Shown here in pieces: positions 1-4,669 of a DNA stretch of 5,734 bases. Under the pieces are notes generated by a model. It worked only from the letters and a program-made list of their open reading frames with translations, was not told the origin of the DNA and ran no database searches. The position numbers and the translations under genes are program-made. The stretch spans positions 1-5,734 of the forward strand of contig SLGN01000562.1 of NCBI GenBank assembly GCA_007123695.1. The letters are read 5' to 3'. Numbering within the stretch: position 1 is the stretch's first letter; each line of letters begins with the position of its first letter. This DNA comes from Verrucomicrobiales bacterium (GTDB taxonomy: Bacteria; Verrucomicrobiota; Verrucomicrobiia; Verrucomicrobiales; DEV007).

Positions 1-121
1 AGGGTTCGTGGACGGGGTGTTCGCCCGGCTCAAGGCGGAGGGGCGCACGGGCCCGAAGCGCCAAACCGGGGCGCGGCGGATGCGGGGCGCGGACTTCGGA
101 GGCCTGCGCTCGCTGCGGGAT
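1..121 (+). repeat. 121-bp exact direct repeat, left copy (flush with window start)
   Basis: Every base matches 5614-5734. It starts at the first base of the window and encodes part of the transposase C-terminus. Exact repeats flush with both ends are typical of a contig that overlaps itself by one assembly word length, or of a contig broken inside a repeated gene. Confidence 0.97.
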
Positions 122-172
122 CTCAGGATCCGGCCAATCGACGGGGGAGCGCCGAATCCGGGGAACCGGTGA
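1..172 (+). CDS. IS200-like / RAYT transposase, 3' end only (5'-truncated by window edge)
   Basis: Reading from base 2 gives 56 codons and a TGA at 170-172. The first 40 codons are identical to the last 40 codons of the transposase at the right end of the window, so this is the C-terminal tail of the same protein family. The tail contains the basic stretch GPKRQTGARRMRG and then LRSLRDLRIRP, which resembles the end of long REP-associated tyrosine transposases, so the stop looks natural rather than a mutation. No catalytic residue lies in this fragment. It is either the end of a second genomic copy located before this window or, if the ends join, the missing end of the copy at 4670-5734. The TGA overlaps a GTG codon (169-171) that opens the cupin reading frame, but I do not think that GTG is the cupin start. 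Confidence 0.85.
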   Translation, partial: GFVDGVFARLKAEGRTGPKRQTGARRMRGADFGGLRSLRDLRIRPIDGGAPNPGNR

Positions 173-264
173 ATCCAACCCATCGTGGCGCTCGAAGTCC
201 CTCACAACTTGCCATCGACCCGTTTTTCCTCCACGTTCCGGTCAAAACCCGACCCACAGCGCTC

Positions 265-615
265 GTGAAAAATCCCAGGAATCTGTTCCGCGAGATCCCA
301 GCCGTGCTGCCCGAGGAACTTGTCGAAGTCCTGGCCGAAGGCTGCGGTCGGCTCCGCGTCGTGCGGCTCGTCTCGCGGGGCCACGCCTCGCCCGACGGCT
401 TCTGGTACGATCAGCCCGAGCACGAATGGGTCGCCTTGCTGCGGGGGTCGGCACGGCTCAGCTTCGAGGACGCCGCTTCGGGTGCGGTGAGCGAAGTTGC
501 GATGGAGCCGGGCGATTGGATTTCGATCCCCCCGCGCACCCGTCACCGCGTCGAGGCGACCGATCCCAGTGAAGACACCGTTTGGATCGCACTGCATTGG
601 AGCGAAGAAGAATGA
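265..615 (+). CDS. Small single-domain cupin protein
   Basis: The product is a 116-residue single-domain beta-barrel protein of the cupin superfamily; the substrate is unknown. Visible signs are an N-terminal stretch NLFREIPAVLPEELVEVL, then a first cupin motif around residues 47-61 (WYDQPEHEW followed by LLRG) and a second around 80-97 (MEPGDWISIPPRTRHRVE). H53, E54 and H94 are candidate metal ligands, though the first motif is not the classical HxH form. I chose the GTG at 265 because the protein then begins in the usual place for small cupins of this type and has the expected length of about 110 residues. The frame stays open back to a GTG at 169, but the extra 32 residues do not look like family sequence. 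No clear Shine-Dalgarno sequence precedes 265. The gene follows the transposase tail and precedes recF on the same strand, 94 bp away, and may be cotranscribed with it. Such cupins are often annotated as cupin domain-containing protein without a role. Confidence 0.8.
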   Translation: MKNPRNLFREIPAVLPEELVEVLAEGCGRLRVVRLVSRGHASPDGFWYDQPEHEWVALLRGSARLSFEDAASGAVSEVAMEPGDWISIPPRTRHRVEATDPSEDTVWIALHWSEEE

Positions 616-641
616 CGCACCACCGCGACTGTGACGAAGGC

Positions 642-707
642 AACCCTCTTCGGTGCCTCGCCCAACCCTGTTGAATCGCCCGGCAAACCCTGTTGATTGC
701 CGCCTTG
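642..707 (+). repeat. Three degenerate 22-bp tandem repeats in the recF leader
   Basis: The hexamer AACCCT occurs at 642, 664 and 686, exactly 22 bp apart. Units two and three share the 11-mer AACCCTGTTGA at 664-674 and 686-696, and each unit continues into a C/G-rich half. The array ends 3 bp before the chosen recF ATG. A 22-bp period is close to two helical turns, so all copies would face the same side of the DNA, as regulator sites often do. It could equally be a decayed minisatellite or chance in C-rich sequence. Confidence 0.5.
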
Positions 708-709
708 GC

Positions 710-1780
710 ATGGTTCTGAGCTCGCTTCATCTCGTCCACTTCCGCTGCTTCGAGTCCCTCAGGCTCGGACTGGGGCCGGGTATTTCCCTGTTCCACGGAA
801 ACAATGCCCAGGGAAAGACATCCATTCTCGAAGCTGCCTGTGTCCTGATGCGTCTGCAGAGTCCGCGCACCGCCAACCTCGGCGACTGTGTGCGGTTCTC
901 GGAAAAAGCTTTCGCCCTCGGCGGAAAGCTGGAGGGTCCGGATCTCTCGGAGCTTCGTCTTCAATTTCGTGAGTCGGGCCGCCGTCTGCTCGTCGATGGC
1001 GAGACGCAGCGAGCCGGGTCCGGCTATCTTAGCCACAGCGCCCTCGTCGTCTGGATGGCGAACGACGATCTATCGCTCGTGCGCGGCGGCGCGGAGGGCC
1101 GGAGGCGCTTTCTCGACTTCATGGCTTCGCAGCTCTATCCTGGATACCGCGAAGCCCTCAAGGCCTACGAAAAGGCCCTGCGCACCCGCAACCATCTGCT
1201 CAAGCGTGATTCCTCGCCAAAGTGGACCCAGATCGACGCCTATTCGCGACTGCTCCACGACTACGGGCAAGTCCTCTCGAGCAGTCGGCGCGTCCTCGTC
1301 GAGCAGCTTCAGCCGCGGGCCGCCGCCGCCCAGGCCGCCGTCGGCGGAAACGGCGAATCCCTCCGACTCACCTACGTGAGCGCTAGCGGACCCGGCGACG
1401 ACCTTCTTTCCCTGCTCGAATCAAGACGGGATGAAGAACTCCGTCGCCGCCTCACCGCCGCAGGCCCGCATCGGGACGATCTCGGCATCGCGCTGAACGG
1501 AATGCCGGCGGCAAAATTCGCCAGCGAGGGCCAGCAGCGCACCACCGCCCTAGCACTCAAGCTCGGCCAGACCAAGCTCTTTCTCGAAACACGCCGCGAA
1601 GCCCCTGTGATGCTCATCGATGACGTCTTCGGCGAACTCGATCCCGACCGGCGCAACGCGCTCATGGCCAACTGGCCCGCGGAATCGCAGAAACTCATTA
1701 CCACCACCCACCTCGGTTGGCTCGACGAACGCTTCGACGACGCCACGCGATTCCATGTCGCCGGAGCCACGGTCGAGTAG
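710..1780 (+). CDS. recF: DNA replication and repair protein RecF
   Basis: RecF is an SMC/ABC-type ATPase of the cytoplasm that, with RecO and RecR, helps load RecA onto single-stranded gaps during recombinational repair. The 356-residue product matches the usual length of about 360. It shows a Walker A loop (GNNAQGKT, residues 30-37), the RecF block GRRRFLDFMASQLYPGY with KAYEKALRTRN after it, the GPHRDD motif, the ABC signature SEGQQR at 272-277, Walker B VMLIDD at 300-305 and the D-loop ELD at 309-311, so all ATPase elements are intact. I took the ATG at 710 because RecF proteins begin a few residues before the L..FR motif (LHLVHFRCF here). A GTG at 653 would add 19 residues, and those would be encoded by the 22-bp repeats. 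No good Shine-Dalgarno sequence is visible. The gene is not beside dnaA, dnaN or gyrB within this window. It is followed by a GC-rich hairpin. Confidence 0.96.
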   Translation: MVLSSLHLVHFRCFESLRLGLGPGISLFHGNNAQGKTSILEAACVLMRLQSPRTANLGDCVRFSEKAFALGGKLEGPDLSELRLQFRESGRRLLVDGETQRAGSGYLSHSALVVWMANDDLSLVRGGAEGRRRFLDFMASQLYPGYREALKAYEKALRTRNHLLKRDSSPKWTQIDAYSRLLHDYGQVLSSSRRVLVEQLQPRAAAAQAAVGGNGESLRLTYVSASGPGDDLLSLLESRRDEELRRRLTAAGPHRDDLGIALNGMPAAKFASEGQQRTTALALKLGQTKLFLETRREAPVMLIDDVFGELDPDRRNALMANWPAESQKLITTTHLGWLDERFDDATRFHVAGATVE

Positions 1781-1783
1781 GGA

Positions 1784-1803
1784 CTACGGCCCGCGGCCGT
1801 TAG
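1784..1803 (+). terminator. GC-rich hairpin just after recF
   Basis: ACGGCC (1786-1791) and GGCCGT (1795-1800) are perfect inverted arms around a 3-nt loop, extended outward by CT/AG with one bulged T. It begins 3 bp after the recF stop. Only TT follows, so it lacks the T run of a canonical intrinsic terminator; it could be a pause or RNA-stabilising hairpin. A second weaker stem (about 1808-1826, centred on GCAGCTGC) follows it. Confidence 0.4.
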
Positions 1804-1860
1804 ATCGCGCTTGCGGCAGCTGCGAGCATCGCCGTTGATGTATCCTTCCCGTCCGTTGCG

Positions 1861-1864
1861 GGAG
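1861..1864 (+). promoter_or_regulatory. Ribosome binding site of gntK
   Basis: GGAG lies 6 nt before the ATG at 1871. This is the clearest Shine-Dalgarno sequence in the window and decides between the ATG codons at 1838 and 1871 in the same frame. Confidence 0.65.
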
Positions 1865-1870
1865 CTGGAA

Positions 1871-2377
1871 ATGGGAAGCACCCTTGTCATCATCATGGGC
1901 GTCTCCGGCTGCGGCAAAACGACTGTCGCCGCCGCTGTCGCCGAGAGCCTCGGAGGCGTCTTTCTCGAAGGAGACGCCTTTCATCCTGCCGCCAACAAAG
2001 AGAAAATGGCCGCTGGCATCCCTCTCGTCGACGACGACCGCCTGCCTTGGTTCGATGTCCTCTCGACCGAAGCGAGAAAGGCCGTAGCGGTCGGAAAGAC
2101 CGCCGTGCTCGCCTGCTCGGCGCTGAAACGGAGCTACCGCGAGCACCTTTTCAGCGATTTTCCCGACGGACGCCTTGTCTTCCTGGAGGGCGACTACGAC
2201 CTCATCAAGGCGCGGATGGACACGCGCGAGCACGAATACATGACCTCGGCCCTGCTGCGGAGCCAGTTCGACACGCTCGAGGAGCCGGAGCCCTCTCCGA
2301 ACACCCTCGTCCTGCCCGTGACCCTCCCGCCCGCGTCGATCATCGCGGAAATTCTCGCTTGGCTCGGAACGGACTGA
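1871..2377 (+). CDS. gntK: Gluconokinase (gluconate kinase, GntK/IdnK family)
   Basis: The enzyme phosphorylates D-gluconate with ATP to 6-phosphogluconate, which enters the pentose phosphate or Entner-Doudoroff pathway; it is cytoplasmic. The 168-residue length fits the family (about 170-180). Residues 10-17 form the P-loop GVSGCGKT. The gluconate-kinase block follows: EGDAFHP at 33-39, NKEKMAAGIPL at 42-52, then DDDRLPWF to residue 61. ACSALKRSYRE starts at residue 81, and later come FLEGDYDLIKARM and the C-terminal SALLRSQFDTLEEP. All are diagnostic for gluconokinase rather than for shikimate or adenylate kinase. The ATG at 1871 is supported by a GGAG box 6 nt upstream and puts the P-loop at the usual position. 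The next gene starts 6 nt after its stop, so the two are very probably cotranscribed. No gluconate transporter or dehydratase is in the window. Confidence 0.94.
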   Translation: MGSTLVIIMGVSGCGKTTVAAAVAESLGGVFLEGDAFHPAANKEKMAAGIPLVDDDRLPWFDVLSTEARKAVAVGKTAVLACSALKRSYREHLFSDFPDGRLVFLEGDYDLIKARMDTREHEYMTSALLRSQFDTLEEPEPSPNTLVLPVTLPPASIIAEILAWLGTD

Positions 2378-2383
2378 ACAGAC

Positions 2384-3337
2384 ATGGGCCGGATTCTCTT
2401 CATCCGGGGCGGGGCCGTCGGCGACTTCATCCTGACGATGCCTTCGCTGCGCTTGGTGCGCGAGACGCTGCCCGACAACGAGATCGAGATCCTCGGCTAT
2501 CCTTCCATCGCCTCCCTCGCGCTCTCCGCAGGTTTGGCCGACCGCGTGCGTCCGCTCGAAGATCCCCGCCTCGCCACCTTCTTCGCCCCCGGAGCTGCCC
2601 TCGATCCCTCGTGGTGCGGCTACTTCGCCGGGTTCGACGTCGTCATCAGCTACCTCTACGATCCCGACGGGCATTTCTCCGGAAACTTGCACGCCGCCGC
2701 GGTTCGCACCCTTGTCGCCTGCCCCTTCCGACCCGACGAGACTCCGCCACATGTTCCCGCCGCCGTGCAGCTCGCCCGGCCACTGGAGAGCCTCGGGCTA
2801 TTCCTCGACGATCCCGTTCTCGATCTGCCCTACTCCGATACGCACGAAACTGCCTCGGCGCTGGCCTCGCTGCCCGTCGGCGGCGGGCCGCTGTTCGCCA
2901 TCCATCCCGGCAGCGGCAGCCCCCAGAAAAACTGGGGACAGGACCGATGGATCGATCTCCTCGGCAAACTCCGCTGCTTTCTCCCCGAGTTGAAGCTGCT
3001 CGTCACCAGCGGCGAGGCCGAGACCAATCACATCGACGACTTTCTCGCCCGCCTCGACGAAACCGGTCTGCCCTGGCTGCACCTCGCGGACCGGCCCCTG
3101 CCCGAAATCGCCTCGATCTACCGACGAATCGACGGCTACTTGGGGCATGACAGCGGACTTTCCCACCTCGCCGCTAGTGCCGCAGCGAAGGGACTGCTGC
3201 TCTTCGGCCCGACAGAGCCCGCCGTGTGGGCTCCGCTATCGCCGAAAATCAAGGTCCTGCGCTCGCCCGATGGAACCATGGCTGCTTTGCCGCTTGCCAC
3301 CGTAGTGGATGCCGCCTGCGAGTTGTTCACATCCTAG
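2384..3337 (+). CDS. Glycosyltransferase family 9 protein (ADP-heptose:LPS heptosyltransferase-like)
   Basis: This 317-residue protein has the two-Rossmann (GT-B) layout of family 9, whose best-known members, WaaC and WaaF, add heptose to the inner core of lipopolysaccharide on the cytoplasmic face of the inner membrane. The N-terminus reads RILFIRGGAVGDFILTMPSL; D14 aligns with the catalytic aspartate of the WaaC type. The second half carries IHPGSGSPQKNWG, where the lysine is the usual nucleotide-phosphate contact, then GHDSGLSHLAA and LFGPTEPAVWAP, which form the donor site. No signal peptide or membrane span is seen. The exact sugar and acceptor cannot be read from the sequence, so I give no symbol; many such genes outside the waa cluster act on other surface glycans. 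It starts 6 nt after gntK with only a weak ribosome site, which suggests translational coupling. Its TAG stop lies inside the left arm of a long inverted repeat. Confidence 0.9.
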   Translation: MGRILFIRGGAVGDFILTMPSLRLVRETLPDNEIEILGYPSIASLALSAGLADRVRPLEDPRLATFFAPGAALDPSWCGYFAGFDVVISYLYDPDGHFSGNLHAAAVRTLVACPFRPDETPPHVPAAVQLARPLESLGLFLDDPVLDLPYSDTHETASALASLPVGGGPLFAIHPGSGSPQKNWGQDRWIDLLGKLRCFLPELKLLVTSGEAETNHIDDFLARLDETGLPWLHLADRPLPEIASIYRRIDGYLGHDSGLSHLAASAAAKGLLLFGPTEPAVWAPLSPKIKVLRSPDGTMAALPLATVVDAACELFTS

Positions 3338-3393
3338 AAGAGGAGGAATCATTTATTTGGAAAAAGGGATTCTTCTTCTAGGTGTGAACAACT
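3321..3393. terminator. Long imperfect inverted repeat between convergent GT9 and rnc genes
   Basis: Left arm 3321-3350 and right arm 3368-3393 pair over about 25 bp. AGTTGTTCACA pairs with TGTGAACAACT without mismatch. After one bulged T, CCTAGAAGA pairs with TCTTCTAGG. After a few bulged G residues, GAATC pairs with GATTC. The loop is the AT-rich stretch 3351-3367. The arm includes the last five codons and the stop of the glycosyltransferase gene. It lies between convergent genes, which suits a bidirectional transcription stop, but no T run follows on either strand. Alternatives are an RNA-processing hairpin or a remnant of a small palindromic mobile element. Confidence 0.7.
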
Positions 3394-3511
3394 GAGGAAC
3401 TCCTCCGTAACCAATTCATTTTCAGCGTTTCCAGCCGGGACAACGCGAGTGCAGCAACTCCTCTCGGGACCCTGTGAAAGTCAACCTCCGTTGTGAAGAA
3501 CTCCAAGTTGC

Positions 3512-4228
3512 TCACGTTTCTGCATTTTTCTTCACCAATTTTTCACCGGTTTCCCAGCGCCTCTCCTCCAGCGCGGCGGCGGCCGCCACTGCCTCCGCCG
3601 ACTGCTTGCTGCGACCGGCACCTTGGCCGAGCACAAATCCCCGCCAATGCACCTCCGCCCGGAAGATGCGCGCGTGGTCCGGCCCCTGTTGTCCCACGAT
3701 GCGGTAGGTCGGACTCTCCGGCGCGATCGCTTGTAAGTGCTCCTGCAGCTCGCCCTTGGGATTTTTCTCTTCAGGCTGCTCCAGCACCGCCTCGATCAGG
3801 TGTCCGAAGTTTCGGAGGAGAAATGCGCGGGCTTCGCCCAATCCGCCGTCGAGATAGATGGCACCCGCCAGCGCTTCGAAAGCGTCCGCCAAATTCGAGG
3901 GGCGGGACCTGCCGCCGTTCGCGAGCTCCCCCTTTCCGAGCAGGAGATGGTCGCCCAGTCCGATGTGCTGCGCGAAGCGACTTAGCGCCTCGCGCGAGAC
4001 GAGACGGCTGCGCAACTTTGTCAGGGCGCCCTCGCCTTCCTCCGGTAGGCGGCGGAAGAGCTCCTCCGTCAGGGCTAGTTGAATCACCGCATCCCCCAAG
4101 TGTTCGAGCCGTTGGTTATCCGGACGAGTCCGCCGTGTTTCGCAGGCGTAGCTCGGGTGGGTGACGGCTTCTGATAGGAGAGCTGGTTCCCGGAAGCGAT
4201 AGCCGATCGTGGCTTCGAGAGAATCCAT
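3512..4228 (-). CDS. rnc: Ribonuclease III
   Basis: RNase III cuts double-stranded RNA as a homodimer, processing the rRNA precursor and structured mRNAs in the cytoplasm. The 238-residue protein has the catalytic domain first: the signature NQRLEHLGDAV at 38-48 with E42 and D46, then LADAFEALAGAIYLDGG at 113-129 with D115 and E118. These match the metal-binding residues of E. coli RNase III (E41, D45, D114, E117). The double-stranded RNA-binding domain spans about 156-222, starting NPKGELQEHLQ and ending at the helix SKQSAEAVAAAAALE. Q39 replaces the glutamate usually found in the signature. The ATG at 4228 gives the normal N-terminus; the frame stays open upstream only by reading through the tRNA gene. 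No Shine-Dalgarno sequence precedes it. It sits 39 nt after tRNA-His on the same strand and is probably expressed from the tRNA promoter. It ends in a lysine-rich tail and converges with the glycosyltransferase gene. Confidence 0.96.
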   Translation of the reverse strand: MDSLEATIGYRFREPALLSEAVTHPSYACETRRTRPDNQRLEHLGDAVIQLALTEELFRRLPEEGEGALTKLRSRLVSREALSRFAQHIGLGDHLLLGKGELANGGRSRPSNLADAFEALAGAIYLDGGLGEARAFLLRNFGHLIEAVLEQPEEKNPKGELQEHLQAIAPESPTYRIVGQQGPDHARIFRAEVHWRGFVLGQGAGRSKQSAEAVAAAAALEERRWETGEKLVKKNAET

Positions 4229-4267
4229 GCGAGAAAAGCGGGCCGGGATCGGCGGATACGAGGTTGC

Positions 4268-4343
4268 TGGGGTGGCTGACGGGGATCGAACCCGCGACAA
4301 CCGGAACCACAATCCGGGGCTCTGCCACTGAGCTACAGCCACC
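4268..4343 (-). tRNA. tRNA-His (anticodon GTG)
   Basis: A full cloverleaf can be folded: acceptor GTGGCTG/CAGCCAC, D stem GCTC/GAGC with loop AGTGGCA, anticodon stem CCGGA/TCCGG with the 7-nt loop TTGTGGT, a 5-nt variable loop, and T stem GCGGG/CCCGT with loop TTCGATC. The anticodon GTG lies at 4308-4310. The extra 5' G (4343) opposite C73 (4271) is the histidine tRNA identity mark, and the 3' CCA is encoded (4268-4270). The coordinates include the extra G and the CCA, 76 nt in all. Confidence 0.97.
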
Positions 4344-4387
4344 ATCCGAGGGAATCGGCTGATGGGCCGAACCGAGCGGAGATGGGG

Positions 4388-4417
4388 AGTTTAGGTCATC
4401 ACCTCGGGTTTTTCCAA
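4388..4417 (-). promoter_or_regulatory. Candidate promoter of tRNA-His and rnc
   Basis: On the minus strand TTGGAA (4417-4412) and TAAACT (4393-4388) are 18 bp apart, each matching 4 of 6 bases of the sigma70 consensus. Transcription would start near 4381, about 38 nt before the tRNA 5' end, a normal length for a tRNA leader. Confidence 0.4.
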
Positions 4418-4636
4418 GGGAAAATGCAGACCCATGGAAAAAGCTGCCGGTCTGAAAGTCGCGCCTTTTGCTTCTGAATTTCCATTCGGCTACCAGCTGT
4501 CCCTCCATCGACACAACCCTTGAAAGACTCAGTGCAAGAATCACAGCGTTCGCAAAAAATGATAGAAAATCGCGGCACTGAAAAAGTTTGCTGTTAAACC
4601 ATGAGCAAAAATAAATCCCATGTAGATGGAAACAAT

Positions 4637-4664
4637 TTGAAAAATACAAGTAACCAGGTATATT
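4637..4664 (+). promoter_or_regulatory. Candidate promoter of the transposase, possibly leaderless
   Basis: TTGAAA (4637-4642) and TATATT (4659-4664) are 16 bp apart and each matches 5 of 6 consensus bases. The expected start point is at or within a base or two of the ATG at 4670, so the mRNA would have no leader. No ribosome binding site is present before the ATG, which agrees with a leaderless transcript. Confidence 0.5.
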
Positions 4665-4669
4665 TTTCT

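Larger units (their letters stand above)
4344..4669. other. Divergent intergenic spacer with an AT-rich island
   Basis: The stretch separates tRNA-His (leftward) from the transposase (rightward) and holds no convincing gene. The part nearest the tRNA is of average composition and carries the candidate tRNA promoter. The last 120 bp (4551-4670) are about 32% G+C by my count, against clearly GC-rich flanking genes. This suggests that the left boundary of the inserted transposase unit lies within 4440-4670. I could not find a target duplication or a REP-type palindrome that fixes the boundary. Confidence 0.6.

Noticed and set aside
169..264. Extra 32-residue N-terminal extension of the cupin from the GTG at 169, overlapping the transposase stop as GTGA
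   Set aside because: The added residues do not resemble cupin sequence and would make the protein longer than usual; the overlap is probably chance.
1784..2752. Minus-strand open frame of 322 codons
   Set aside because: Antisense to gntK and the GT9 gene, with no recognisable motif; a codon-bias shadow.
2047..3150. Long arginine-rich open frame on the plus strand
   Set aside because: It is out of frame with gntK and the glycosyltransferase, both of which carry full family motifs; Arg- and Pro-rich low-complexity content is typical of a shadow frame in GC-rich DNA.
3394..3405. GAGGAACTCCTC near-palindrome after the long hairpin, with related AACTCC words at about 3457 and 3499
   Set aside because: Very short, irregular spacing and no T run; insufficient to call an operator or terminator.
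4229..4345. N-terminal extension of RNase III from an ATG at 4345
   Set aside because: It would translate the tRNA-His gene; the family start is at 4228.
4434..4523. Small plus-strand frame of 29 codons starting MEKAAGLKVAP
   Set aside because: No ribosome binding site at a proper distance and no family recognised; length is within chance.
4618..4629. CCAT-GTAG-ATGG mini-palindrome, reminiscent of the GTAG tetranucleotide of REP elements
   Set aside because: A 4-bp stem is too short, a REP has GTAG at the foot of a longer GC-rich stem rather than in the loop, and no second copy is seen near the transposase.
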